A stretch of DNA of 48,047 nucleotides from Candidatus Woesearchaeota archaeon (GCA_019323015.1 JAHWHY010000013.1:1-48047), one strand, 5' to 3'. Numbered from the stretch's first letter, positions 31,795-40,038 are shown. Program-made: numbers and translations. The notes: generated from the sequence alone by a model not told the origin.

Positions 31795-33675
31795 ATGAAG
31801 AGAAAACATGGATTTGTGAAAAAAGGCGTATTAGGATTAGCAGCATTAGCAGCACTTGTATTTGGAGGCTGCAATAAAAAAGACAAAAGCCCGCAGCTGG
31901 TTCAAGATGACCAGGGCAATTATGTTTCTACCTCAACAAGACAGGAATTAAATGAATCTTTGTTTGAGCATTATGGAACACTCACAAAAACACAACAACC
32001 TCATCTTTTGCAAGATACCACAATCACAGAGGCAGGAAACCAATCTCTTGTTGTTTCTCAGACACTTGATTTTGGAACACTTACCCCTAGATTTGCAAAA
32101 GATAACTTAGGAAACCTGGGTGTTTACCTGCATGCAGCGCATGATGATGTTCTTTACACAATGAATTGGGCTTTTGAAGATGGTTTTACATCTGCTGTTG
32201 ATGGCAATGGAAACTTGATTGATCTTCTGCAGAAAGAATTGAATATTGGCGGAAAGAATTTCATTGTAACAAGAGCAAAGACCCAGTGGATGGGCGGCGA
32301 TATTGATGAAGTTCAGCTTGATCTTATGACAGGCGGAGTCACTGCAGAAATTAATGTTGATGATTCAGTAACAATTGGTTTTGAAGGGATTGATTATGAT
32401 ATCAAATTAATAAGCACATCTGCTAATGGCGATGGCACATACAGTGCTAAATGGCAGGTTAATGGTGAGATTACAGATAATCTTGCTGCTGGAGCTCTTG
32501 ATATTCTGGTAAATGGCCAGTTTATCGGTACTGCTAATGCATCAAGCACTAGTGCAAGATTCAGCATTGGAGCACAAACAATACGCATCAAGGATACAGA
32601 TGTTAATGATAATGACTATTCTGGTACTGTCAGGGGAAATGGTGTTTTTGGATCATTCCTAGAAGACACAGATGCAAAAGCAAGGATTAGAGCAACAGTA
32701 AATGGCTCTGAAATAACAATTAACAGCCTTGCTTATCAATTGCTTGCCAACTCTGTAACAGATACAGATATCTTTGTTCCAGCTACAGAGAGATTATCAG
32801 ATCACCTGGATAATCCAGGAGCTAATCTTGTTGAGGTTGGCTTTGATGGCTTGAGAACAAAGAAAGACGATGGCACAGGAACACTAGTGAATAGGGTTTA
32901 TTCCTCAATGGACTTTACTTATGGAACAACTGCAAATGGCAGTTCCTACACTATGACTTTCACAAACAAGGAAAATATAACATATAATACTGTGGATTTC
33001 ATAGAGAATGTTGGAACCTCTGCAACAGACAGGGTTTTAGAGAAAAAGCTTGTGATGACAGAAGCTTCATGTGATACAGACTATAATATCCACTCTGGTG
33101 ATACTTTTGTATTGACTACAGCGCTGGGAAGAACATTTGTCTTGCAATACACAGGCCTTAGCGGTGATGATACAGAAGGTTATGACATATCTTTTATTGA
33201 CAAGTCAGGCACCATTACACAGGAATTTTCTGTTGATCCTGCTACAGGAAAAGCAAATATCCTAAAAGGCGGAATTACTTTTGAAGCTTATGTAGACATG
33301 GCTACTGGCGACATTGCTGTTGATCAGAACGCAGATGGTGAGTTTGATGGTTCAGACATTCCGATTATTGACCAGTATGGTGCAAGAATAAGCATTGCAG
33401 ATGCTCAGGACAGCCACATAACAGCTAATGTAAGCACTTCTGCTGACAAGATTGACGGCAGTTCTGTTGATGAAGTTGTGGACCTGACTTTTAATATGTC
33501 TGGAAGCGGAATGAATGTTGTTCTGCCTCAAAACCCTGGCATGTATCAAGGTGTTGGCAGATGGCAGGGCCAGACAAGGTATGGTGTCAGGACAACACGC
33601 AAAGATGATGGAGATATCGCATTGAATTATCCAGAAATCCAGGAAGAGCCAGTTGCAACACTTTCAGAGAGATGA
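31795..33675 (+). CDS. large beta-rich lipoprotein, S-layer-like repeats
   Basis: The protein has 626 residues. The lipobox ends 'FGGC' with Cys26. The mature part is beta-rich, Asp/Thr/Gly-rich and low in Cys. Segments such as 'DSVTIGFEGIDYDIKLIS' with 'AKWQVNGE' (about 188-225) resemble the strand pattern seen in archaeal S-layer proteins ('vgg.eyevkv'), and similar units recur further on. The C-terminus is Gln/Gly/Arg-rich. It is likely an exposed, lipid-anchored envelope protein. A TATA box (CTTTATAAAG, about 31736-31745) and GGGGGAGA, 7 nt before the ATG, are visible. Its stop abuts the convergent gene. Confidence 0.8.
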   Translation: MKRKHGFVKKGVLGLAALAALVFGGCNKKDKSPQLVQDDQGNYVSTSTRQELNESLFEHYGTLTKTQQPHLLQDTTITEAGNQSLVVSQTLDFGTLTPRFAKDNLGNLGVYLHAAHDDVLYTMNWAFEDGFTSAVDGNGNLIDLLQKELNIGGKNFIVTRAKTQWMGGDIDEVQLDLMTGGVTAEINVDDSVTIGFEGIDYDIKLISTSANGDGTYSAKWQVNGEITDNLAAGALDILVNGQFIGTANASSTSARFSIGAQTIRIKDTDVNDNDYSGTVRGNGVFGSFLEDTDAKARIRATVNGSEITINSLAYQLLANSVTDTDIFVPATERLSDHLDNPGANLVEVGFDGLRTKKDDGTGTLVNRVYSSMDFTYGTTANGSSYTMTFTNKENITYNTVDFIENVGTSATDRVLEKKLVMTEASCDTDYNIHSGDTFVLTTALGRTFVLQYTGLSGDDTEGYDISFIDKSGTITQEFSVDPATGKANILKGGITFEAYVDMATGDIAVDQNADGEFDGSDIPIIDQYGARISIADAQDSHITANVSTSADKIDGSSVDEVVDLTFNMSGSGMNVVLPQNPGMYQGVGRWQGQTRYGVRTTRKDDGDIALNYPEIQEEPVATLSER

Positions 33676-34299
33676 TTATATCTCTTTGAATGCTTTTTCA
33701 ATTTGTTGAGAAGTCCAGCCTTGTGATAAAAGGTCTTCTTTTATTTCTTTTTGAGTTTCTCCATCATCTACACAGTGTGCTATGTATTCGTGGAGTGTTT
33801 TGGTAGGCTCTTTTTGCGCTTTTTTGTGGATTATCAGGCCAGTTACAAGAATCAGTAATATGCCGTTAAAGCCTAATAATGCAATTATGTAAGCCCCGAG
33901 GTTGCTGTTTTCTTTTACTTCTGGCTCTGCAATTGCTTGTGCATTTTTAATGTCGTGTATTGATTTTCTTAGTTCTGTCAATTCTCCATTGATTTCATTA
34001 AGTTGGATAGCATACCCTGTTGCTTTTGTTCCTTGCTGCATATTAGACTTCATCTGCTCTAAGTCCTCAATCTTATTCTGCATCTCAACTAGTTTCAAAT
34101 CAAGTTCCTCTACCTGGACACCCATTTTCTCAGCAAGGTCTTCAATTAATAGTATATGCACATTATCTCCCATGAAGTTTGTCTGCCTCTCAATCTTTGG
34201 AAGATCTGTCACAGAATCAGTTCTTGGTATTGCATCTTCTGCATAGACAAAACTAGCAAGTAACACTGTTATCAGTATGATTAGCACCCTCTTTTTCAT
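33676..34299 (-). CDS. secreted/membrane coiled-coil protein with C-terminal UBA-like motif
   Basis: The protein has 207 residues. Signal peptide 1-20 ('ILITVLLASFVYA') is followed by a heptad-rich coiled coil (about 45-120), one membrane helix (about 133-153) and a short cytoplasmic tail. The tail has the motif 'IKEDLLSQGWTSQQIEKAF', a UBA-like three-helix element frequent at the ends of small archaeal membrane proteins. No specific role is known. It converges with the large lipoprotein without a gap. Confidence 0.75.
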   Translation of the reverse strand: MKKRVLIILITVLLASFVYAEDAIPRTDSVTDLPKIERQTNFMGDNVHILLIEDLAEKMGVQVEELDLKLVEMQNKIEDLEQMKSNMQQGTKATGYAIQLNEINGELTELRKSIHDIKNAQAIAEPEVKENSNLGAYIIALLGFNGILLILVTGLIIHKKAQKEPTKTLHEYIAHCVDDGETQKEIKEDLLSQGWTSQQIEKAFKEI

Positions 34300-34386
34300 T
34301 ATATCACGATTTTAGCAGAACTTATATTTAAACTTTACTTTGCTCTGACAAAAAAATTTATATACTGCACTATCTATTTCTTGCGT

Positions 34387-35022
34387 ATGAAAATAAAATG
34401 GTTTGGCCATGCTAGTTTTGAGTTAAAGATAGGCAACAAAGTCCTGTATATTGATCCTTACAAAGGAGAACCAAGTGAATACAAAGATAAGGCAGATATT
34501 ATTCTTGTCTCTAGATGGCACTACAGTAATTGTAGGCTGGAATTAATCAAAAAAGTCAGGCAGGAAGATACAGTTATTCTTGCACCAAGAGATGTAATCT
34601 CACAAACAGCAGGAATAACTGCAGAAGCAGGCAAGGCCTGGGATTTAAGTGAAGAAATAAGAGTCACTCCTGTTGATGCTTACACAATTAACAGGCTCCA
34701 GCCTATTCCTAAAGGTACTGCTTTTGGCTACTTGATTGAGGCTGAGAAAAAGACAATATACTACGCAGGCAATTCCAGCTTCACTCCAGAGATGGCTAAA
34801 GTAAAGGCAGACATAATCATCCTTCCTGTCGGAGGAACTTTTGTGATGGATGCTCGAGAAGCAGCAAAAGCAGCAGAGATAATCAATCCAAAACTGGCAA
34901 TTCCTTCTCACTATGGTTCTTTGATGGGTTCTATTGATGATGCAAATTGGTTTAAGGAGATTTTAGAGGCGAAAAACATCAAGGTACTTATTCTAGAAGT
35001 AGGAAAAGAAAAAGAAATTTAA
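34387..35022 (+). CDS. metallo-beta-lactamase-fold protein lacking metal ligands (pseudoenzyme)
   Basis: The protein has 211 residues from ATG 34387; TATA TTTATATAC is ~26 bp upstream, so it is leaderless. The overall sequence follows the UlaG/YfeW-like MBL fold ('IKWFGHASFELKIGNKVLYIDP'). The metal motif HxHxDH reads Arg43-Trp-His45-Tyr-Ser47-Asn48, and the usual 'AGD' Asp is Asn129 ('YAGNSSFTPEM'). Only His45 and His175 ('PSHYG') remain. Hydrolase activity is therefore unlikely, but the fold looks intact and under constraint. It may bind ligand or nucleic acid. It overlaps the convergent gene by 4 bp. Confidence 0.85.
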   Translation: MKIKWFGHASFELKIGNKVLYIDPYKGEPSEYKDKADIILVSRWHYSNCRLELIKKVRQEDTVILAPRDVISQTAGITAEAGKAWDLSEEIRVTPVDAYTINRLQPIPKGTAFGYLIEAEKKTIYYAGNSSFTPEMAKVKADIIILPVGGTFVMDAREAAKAAEIINPKLAIPSHYGSLMGSIDDANWFKEILEAKNIKVLILEVGKEKEI

Positions 35023-35378
35023 TTCTGCGGTTCAAAACCCAGATCTTCTTCAAAAACTTTCTGGACTCTCTCCCCAAATTCACTATCAGATCGGATTCCA
35101 AGGCCATATAGTTTTGCTTCAAAAACAATAGACGAACTAACAGCAGCTTCTTCTGTATAACATTCTGGGCCGTAGATTTTGCTTGTTATTGCAACATAAC
35201 CAGTATCAAATTCATACGCTTTGCCGCTGTCTTTTCCAGGCACATCGCCTGGCCATGCCATGTCATGACCTATTACAGGCAGCCCATTCATTGCTGTTCT
35301 AATTGTTCTCCAGAACTCCCGGTGTGCATAAAATCTCTTTTCGTTTTCTGATTCTATGGTTTTTTGATACTTCTTCAT
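35019..35378 (-). CDS. hypothetical small protein
   Basis: The protein has 119 residues from ATG 35378 with GAGGG six nt upstream; an in-frame TTG 21 bp earlier is less likely. It has no signal peptide and no recognised family. 'VIGHDMAWPGDVPGKDSGKA' and 'YVAITSKIYGPECYTEEAAV' are notable Gly/Pro/Tyr stretches. The C-terminus is acidic. Confidence 0.65.
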   Translation of the reverse strand: MKKYQKTIESENEKRFYAHREFWRTIRTAMNGLPVIGHDMAWPGDVPGKDSGKAYEFDTGYVAITSKIYGPECYTEEAAVSSSIVFEAKLYGLGIRSDSEFGERVQKVFEEDLGFEPQN

Positions 35379-35556
35379 TTTAAATCCCTCTAAAGTCAAA
35401 TAGTTATTCTTGATTTATAAAGCTGCGGTTTCTAGCCAATAATCTGAGTCTTTATGCGCAGTTACGAGAACCACTTAAAGAAGGTGAGTTGTAGTTCGAA
35501 ATTTTTCCGGGTTTTTCTGCAAAAGACTTATAAAAAAATAAATCAGCAAAAAAGGC

Positions 35557-35895
35557 ATGATTAAAGGGCATAGAATAGAAAAAGAGATTGCAGTACAAGA
35601 ATTTTTAGATATCATCAGTAGTTATTCGCCTGATAAAATTAAATGTACAGGCCATACTTTTTTCAGGCTTAGTGAAGAGCAGAGAAAGTTTTTTAAATGC
35701 AAAGAACTTAAGGTATTTTTACTTGAAAAAGTGCCTGTTTTAGCTGGATTGCAGCATAACAAAAATCATGCAGTATTTTATGAATACAAAGAAAATACTG
35801 TTATCAGGTTGATATTAGACATTTCATTAACTGGAATTCAAATTGTTACATTTTACATAATAGGAAAAAAGAATATTCCGCGCATGCAAAAATGA
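35557..35895 (+). CDS. putative toxin of a DUF2283-linked toxin-antitoxin pair
   Basis: The protein has 112 residues. It shows the small RelE/ParE-like or DUF4258-like plan: 'TGHTFFRLSEEQRKFFKCKE' near 31-50 and C-terminal strands 'GIQIVTFYIIGKKNIPRM'. DUF4258-type proteins are frequent partners of DUF2283 proteins and are predicted RNases. It overlaps the next gene by ATGA. TATA-like CTTATAAAAA lies at about 35529-35538, so the start may be leaderless. Toxicity is not shown by the sequence. Confidence 0.55.
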   Translation: MIKGHRIEKEIAVQEFLDIISSYSPDKIKCTGHTFFRLSEEQRKFFKCKELKVFLLEKVPVLAGLQHNKNHAVFYEYKENTVIRLILDISLTGIQIVTFYIIGKKNIPRMQK

Positions 35896-36266
35896 AAAAG
35901 AAAATCTTGAAAGAAAAAGGAGAAATGGATTATGATTACGGGCAGGACATATTGTTCTTTAAAACAAAAGGAAGAGCGTATGCTAAATCAATGGAATTAA
36001 ATAATATAGTGATAGACATTGATTCTAACAATTGCATCACAGGAATCCAGATATTTGAGGCATCAAAATTTCTCGGGCTTGATAAAAAAGACCTGATGAA
36101 GATTCCTCATTGGAGCTTTACAGCTAATGTCGGCGAAGGAAAGATAGAGATTCGCCTTGTTTTCCAGATACAGGTAAGGAACAAAATCATTGAAAAAAAC
36201 CCCATAATAATCCAGACACTTAAAGAACAATTGCCTAGTTCTGAGTTGACTTGTACTGCTGTTTAA
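35892..36266 (+). CDS. DUF2283-domain protein, putative antitoxin
   Basis: The protein has 124 residues. Residues 12-60 ('MDYDYGQDILFFKTKG', 'NNIVIDIDSNNCITGIQIFE', 'ASKFLGLDKKDL') are a clear DUF2283 domain. The C-terminal half is beta-rich. It may start at 35892 (4-bp overlap with the toxin-like gene) or at an internal ATG 33 bp later. DUF2283 usually pairs with a DUF4258-like toxin, so antitoxin is the working call. Confidence 0.7.
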   Translation: MKKKILKEKGEMDYDYGQDILFFKTKGRAYAKSMELNNIVIDIDSNNCITGIQIFEASKFLGLDKKDLMKIPHWSFTANVGEGKIEIRLVFQIQVRNKIIEKNPIIIQTLKEQLPSSELTCTAV

Positions 36267-36315
36267 ACTTTTATCAAGCCAAACATTTATAAATATCACA
36301 TTCCAATGCAGTCTT

Positions 36316-37155
36316 ATGAAACACATTGGCGGTCAGGCAGTGATTGAAGGGGTTATGATGAAGTCAGACTCTAAAGTGGCTGTTTCTGTTAGGAAAAAAG
36401 GTAAAATCATCACAGAAAGGATGCGTTACAAGCCTATCTCAAAGAAATTTAAGATATTGACAATCCCAATTGTGAGAGGTTTTGTTAACCTTATTGAGAT
36501 GATGGTCTTGGGCATGAAAGCCTTGACTTGGTCTGCTAACCAGCAGGCTGACAAGAAAGAAGAGCAGATTTCTAAAAAAGAGCTTGGCTTGACTTTTTTT
36601 ATTGCAACTGTTGCAACTGTTTTGATTTTTATTGTTGCTCCTTATTATATTGCAAAATTGTTCATCAAGCAGACAAATTTTCTTTTCAATTTAGTTGACG
36701 GTGTTTTCAGAATAATTATTTTCTTCCTGTACTTGATAATCATCGGCCGTATGGCTGATATGAAGGAGATTTTCAGGTATCATGGTGCAGAGCATAAATC
36801 AGTCAATTGCTATGAGGCAGGAGTTCCTTTAACTCCTAAGAATGCAAAAAAATACCCTAAAGAGCACATACGGTGCGGAACAAGTTTATTAGTTATTGTT
36901 ATCGTTGTAAGCATTTTATTATTCTCCTTAATCAAGGACCCGAGATGGTATGTTAATATTCCAATCAGAATCCTGCTCATCCCTTTGATTGCAGGGGTTG
37001 GTTATGAGGCTGTTAAGATTGCGTATAGATTCAAGAATAATATTTTGACAAGAATAATCATTGCTCCAGGTATCTGGACGCAGAAACTCACTACAAAAGA
37101 GCCTTCTTTAAAACAGTTAGAGGTTGCCATTAAGGCTTTGAATGCAGTGAAATAA
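36316..37155 (+). CDS. DUF1385 (YqhQ-like) membrane protein
   Basis: The protein has 279 residues. Signatures are 'GGQAVIEGVMMKS' at the N-terminus, 'GRMADMKEIFRYHGAEHKSV' and 'NCYEAG' near 140-170, and 'EHIRCGTSLLVIVIVV'. About four membrane helices are present. DUF1385 is widespread in Gram-positive and thermophilic bacteria; its biochemical role is unsettled, and the His/Glu/Cys motifs suggest metal binding. Presence in an archaeon suggests acquisition. TATA-like TTTATAAATA is 25-30 bp before the ATG. The antisense tRNA-Leu begins two bases after its stop. Confidence 0.92.
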   Translation: MKHIGGQAVIEGVMMKSDSKVAVSVRKKGKIITERMRYKPISKKFKILTIPIVRGFVNLIEMMVLGMKALTWSANQQADKKEEQISKKELGLTFFIATVATVLIFIVAPYYIAKLFIKQTNFLFNLVDGVFRIIIFFLYLIIIGRMADMKEIFRYHGAEHKSVNCYEAGVPLTPKNAKKYPKEHIRCGTSLLVIVIVVSILLFSLIKDPRWYVNIPIRILLIPLIAGVGYEAVKIAYRFKNNILTRIIIAPGIWTQKLTTKEPSLKQLEVAIKALNAVK

Positions 37156-37157
37156 GG

Positions 37158-37256
37158 CGCCGCGGCCGGGATTTTCGCCCGTCGTAGGTGTCGAACCCGG
37201 ATACCTTTTCAGGCCGAGGGTCTAAACCTCGCCCCATACCATTAGGGGACCGCGGC
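37158..37256 (-). tRNA. tRNA-Leu (UAG) with a T-loop intron
   Basis: Acceptor GCCGCGG/CCGCGGC, D-stem CCC/GGG with A14, GG and A21, anticodon stem CGAGG/CCTCG with loop TTTAGAC (anticodon TAG), variable arm CCT-GAAA-AGG, T-stem CCGGG/CCCGG. The T-loop is interrupted by 18 nt; joining gives TTCGACT. The discriminator is G, while archaeal tRNA-Leu normally has A. Mature length 81. TATA-like TTTATATAT is ~20 bp upstream. Confidence 0.85.
37172..37189 (-). other. 18-nt BHB intron in tRNA-Leu T-loop (position 59/60)
   Basis: Outer helix CCGGG/CCCGG; bulges ACA and AAT; 4-bp central helix TTCG/CGAA; a short inner helix CCT/GGG around a five-base loop. Cutting after the second base of each bulge leaves a 7-nt T-loop. 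The exon junction position and central helix are the same as in the GAA tRNA, so the introns may share origin. Confidence 0.75.
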
Positions 37257-37302
37257 ATGTTTTTAGTAAACTTTATATATTACAATTCCTTGTGTTATAT
37301 GT

Positions 37303-37336
37303 AGGGTCTAAATCTCGTTCCGGCCGTTAGGGGCCG
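37303..37336 (-). pseudogene. degenerate copy of the tRNA-Leu 5' half
   Basis: AGGGTCTAAATCTCG followed by GTTAGGGGCCG matches the anticodon and D-arm bases of the nearby tRNA-Leu (AGGGTCTAAACCTCG, ATTAGGGGACCG), with a short deletion. It is ~47 bp upstream of the gene, then T-rich on the plus strand. The rest of the 37257-37518 gap shows only AT-rich DNA and the TATA box of the next gene. Confidence 0.6.
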
Positions 37337-37518
37337 TTTTTATTTTTTGCCGAGAAGTTTGAATTAAAAACAATTTCTGATAAATACTTGCAAGTATTAC
37401 AACAAAACTGGAAATAGTCTTGCTTTAAGCAGAAAAGTTACCGCGAATTTTTAAATTTCAAGAAATTTTTGCGCTTTTTCTGAAAAAATTTATATACTCT
37501 TTCATCAACTCAGGTTTT

Positions 37519-37701
37519 ATGAATCTCAAATCAACTTCAATTAAGGTTTTGGCAGTAATCTGCGCAGTTGTCCTTATACTGGGCCTTATTTTTGTTGCAG
37601 CAGGATACATATCCTGGAAACTGTTCTGGGTTATTGTTATCGGAACTGCAATCATGGCTTATGTTGTGATACCATGGCTGAGAAAGAAGCAGAACTCTTG
37701 A
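37519..37701 (+). CDS. small two-helix membrane protein
   Basis: The protein has 60 residues, with helices at about 8-31 and 33-51 and a basic end ('LRKKQNS'). TATA (TTTATATAC, about 37488-37496) is ~26 bp before the ATG, so it is leaderless. It overlaps the following gene by 28 bp in another frame. No family is recognised. Confidence 0.7.
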   Translation: MNLKSTSIKVLAVICAVVLILGLIFVAAGYISWKLFWVIVIGTAIMAYVVIPWLRKKQNS

Positions 37702-38051
37702 AAATCCTGGGCAGTGCATTTAATGCCGCGCTTAAGGGCGCTGATTTAGAGGCAGAGGCTCTTGGGATGGCAGAGTCCTTGGGAGAGGATGATATGTCTG
37801 TAAAGCTCAAGAGGCTTGAGGCTAAGGAGAATTTTCTTTATGCACAGATGTTTAAGGATGAAGCAGAATCTGAATTTAAGGATATTCTTGGCAAAATCGG
37901 GGATTTTGACTTGTTGAGAAACCAGGTTAATAATCTCTGCATTGATGTTTTTGACACGCCTGAGAAAAACAGGAAATCTGTTGTTGATTCAAAAGAGTAT
38001 GCAAGGAAAAAAGGCGCTGAATTGATTGAAAAGCTTCAGAAAGAGTTATAA
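37674..38051 (+). CDS. hypothetical helical acidic protein
   Basis: The protein has 125 residues, almost all charged helix (Glu/Lys/Ala-rich), with one Cys. It has no recognised family. The start overlaps the preceding small membrane-protein gene by 28 bp, suggesting coupled translation. It converges with pyrI with a 6-bp overlap. Confidence 0.7.
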   Translation: MAEKEAELLKILGSAFNAALKGADLEAEALGMAESLGEDDMSVKLKRLEAKENFLYAQMFKDEAESEFKDILGKIGDFDLLRNQVNNLCIDVFDTPEKNRKSVVDSKEYARKKGAELIEKLQKEL

Positions 38052-38504
38052 GAATTCAAACTCCCCTTCTTTGAATGTTCTTTCGCAGAACCTGCATTTT
38101 ATTTTCAGGGGCTTGTCGCTTATTTTTATGAAGTGTGTTTTTTTGTAGGGCTCTTGGTTTGTTATGCATCCTGTGTTTGGGCATTTTACAAGGTTTCTTA
38201 TCTCTTCTGATATTGTTATTGGTATTTTCTCGATTATCTCAAAGTTTTTTATTCGCATTACTGTTGCTCCTGGTGCCACTAGCGCTATTTTGTTGAGTTC
38301 TTCATTGTCTACATCGCCGTTGACTATTTTTATGAAGTCTTTTCTGCCGATTTTGCTTGAGTTGCAGTTTATTCCCGTGTAAAACTCAAACCTGTCGTAT
38401 AGTTTTAGTATCTGTATTATTTTTGCGCTTGCCATTCTTGGAATGTGGTCTATCACTATGCCGTTCTCTATTTTATTTACAATCATTTCTTTGTTTTCTA
38501 CCAT
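38046..38504 (-). CDS. pyrI: aspartate carbamoyltransferase regulatory chain
   Basis: The protein has 152 residues. The N-terminal allosteric domain ('IENGIVIDHIPRMASAKIIQ') has the nucleotide-site pattern. The C-terminal zinc domain shows C-x4-C ('CPNTGC') and C-x2-C ('CRFC'). It binds ATP/CTP and transmits feedback to PyrB. The start overlaps the pyrB stop by 7 bp, with GGTG just upstream inside pyrB. Confidence 0.96.
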   Translation of the reverse strand: MVENKEMIVNKIENGIVIDHIPRMASAKIIQILKLYDRFEFYTGINCNSSKIGRKDFIKIVNGDVDNEELNKIALVAPGATVMRIKNFEIIEKIPITISEEIRNLVKCPNTGCITNQEPYKKTHFIKISDKPLKIKCRFCERTFKEGEFEFL

Positions 38505-39406
38505 TTTGCACCTAGTAGCATGCCTAGTAATGCCATTCTCACAATCACTCCGTTTTTTGCCTGCTCAAAATAGTGTGCATATGGGGTGTCATCAACTGAT
38601 TTGTGTATTTCATTCACTCTTGGAAGCGGGTGCATTACTTTCATGTTTGGCCTTGCATTTTTCAGCATCCTTGAATTGAGCAGGTATACGTTCTTTACTT
38701 TTTGGTATTCGTTTTCATCTGCAAATCTTTCTCTTTGTATTCTTGTCATGTATAGTATGTCTGCTCTCTCAAGCACGTCTGATATTTGCTCGTGTTCAGA
38801 GTAATTTTTCAGTTCTTCTGTTACGTGCTTTGGCATCTTGAGTGATTTTGGAGATACCAGGAACAGTCTGCAGTTGAATTTGTTGAGTGCCTGTGCAAGG
38901 GAATGTACTGTCCTGCCGTATTTAAGGTCGCCTACTAATGCAACATTGAGGTTGAATAAGCTGCCGTGTATTTTTTTGATTGTATACAAGTCAAGCAGTG
39001 TCTGTGTTGGGTGCTGGTTTTTGCCGTCTCCAGCATTAATCACAGGTATTTTTGCAACTCCTGATGCTAGTTTTGCGCTTCCGTCTTTGTTGTGCCGCAT
39101 AACTATCATGTCTGCGTATCCGTCATACATTTTTATTGTGTCATGCAGTGATTCTCCTTTTTTTCCTGATGTTGATTCTGCGCTGTCAAATCCTATTGCA
39201 CTTGCCCCCATTCTTGCTATTGCTGTCTTGAAGCTGTCTCTTGTTCTTGTGCTTGGCTCATAAAACAAACATGCAATAACTTTTCCTTTTAACAGCTCAA
39301 GCTGTTTTTCTCTTTCAAGCGCCTCAAGCTCTTTTGCTTTCTGAAGAATTTCATTTATGTCTTCAACAGACAGTTCGCTTATAGAAATTATGTCTTTTTT
39401 TGTCAT
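38498..39406 (-). CDS. pyrB: aspartate carbamoyltransferase catalytic chain
   Basis: The protein has 302 residues. Carbamoyl-phosphate site 'YEPSTRTRDSF' (about 55-65), 'NAGDGKNQHPTQTLLDLYTI' (about 128-147) and 'HPLPRVNEI' are all present. It makes N-carbamoyl-aspartate, the committed step of pyrimidine synthesis. It is followed immediately by pyrI. TATA-like GTATATAAAG is at about 39434-39443 on the minus strand. Confidence 0.97.
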   Translation of the reverse strand: MTKKDIISISELSVEDINEILQKAKELEALEREKQLELLKGKVIACLFYEPSTRTRDSFKTAIARMGASAIGFDSAESTSGKKGESLHDTIKMYDGYADMIVMRHNKDGSAKLASGVAKIPVINAGDGKNQHPTQTLLDLYTIKKIHGSLFNLNVALVGDLKYGRTVHSLAQALNKFNCRLFLVSPKSLKMPKHVTEELKNYSEHEQISDVLERADILYMTRIQRERFADENEYQKVKNVYLLNSRMLKNARPNMKVMHPLPRVNEIHKSVDDTPYAHYFEQAKNGVIVRMALLGMLLGAKW

Positions 39407-39490
39407 TAAAAAAAAGATTTATGTTTAGTCCTTTATATACATTTGTAGTGTTATAAGAATATGGCGCAATATATATTTTAAAGAACACTT

Positions 39491-39733
39491 TTAAAGCCCG
39501 TAATGCTTGCGAACAGCGTGATATGTTAATGCTTCAGGCGTCTTTTTGTTTTCTGCGTGTAATACCTGCTGCATCTGTGCATATATTGATGATACATCGC
39601 CTTCAGACAATACGCCTTTGTTTTTTAGTTCTATTCTTCTTATTTCAAATGCTACTCCACTAGGCAAAAGGTCTGATAACTCAAATGCATCTATAATAGA
39701 TTCCTGCTTTTTTGGTTCTTTTTCTTCACTCAT
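39491..39733 (-). CDS. hypothetical small protein
   Basis: The protein has 80 residues, soluble and charged, with no recognised family. The N-terminus is Glu/Lys/Gln-rich; the C-terminal half is helical ('GDVSSIYAQMQQVLHAENKK'). The ATG at 39733 has GGTTA upstream. It lies alone, 85 bp upstream of pyrB on the same strand, with T-rich DNA between. Confidence 0.6.
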   Translation of the reverse strand: MSEEKEPKKQESIIDAFELSDLLPSGVAFEIRRIELKNKGVLSEGDVSSIYAQMQQVLHAENKKTPEALTYHAVRKHYGL

Positions 39734-39830
39734 GTAACCAAGAAAATCCTGCTTGTATTTAAATTTTTGTTTTGAGAGGAAAAATTTTTATAATATGCCT
39801 TCTAAAGTGCATTAAACGGAGGTGAAATTG

Positions 39831-40037
39831 ATGAATCCCAAGATTATCGGTGGAGTTCAGCTTGGCTGCGGTGTTTTGGCTATTTTGCTGGGCTTTCTGG
39901 ACATGACTTTTTTTGCAATACTTTTGCTGGGAGTTGCCTTGCTTGTGACTGGTATAGATAAGTTTGCTGCTCCAGGAGGCGCAGCAGCCACACCTGCATA
40001 CCAGGCTCCTAGGGCAGGAGCGCCGCCTGCATATTAA
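39831..40037 (+). CDS. small membrane protein with Ala/Pro/Gly tail
   Basis: The protein has 68 residues from ATG 39831, 7 nt after GGAGGT; an upstream GTG is less well placed. Two hydrophobic segments (about 5-22 and 26-42) precede a tail rich in Ala, Pro, Gly and Tyr ('ATPAYQAPRAGAPPAY'). No family is recognised. The next small gene starts 2 bp later. Confidence 0.75.
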   Translation: MNPKIIGGVQLGCGVLAILLGFLDMTFFAILLLGVALLVTGIDKFAAPGGAAATPAYQAPRAGAPPAY

Positions 40038-40038
40038 G

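Noticed and set aside
37158..37256. Pyrrolysine-type or suppressor tRNA
   Set aside because: The anticodon is TAG (reads CUA Leu), not CTA, and D-arm and variable-arm structure differ from tRNA-Pyl.
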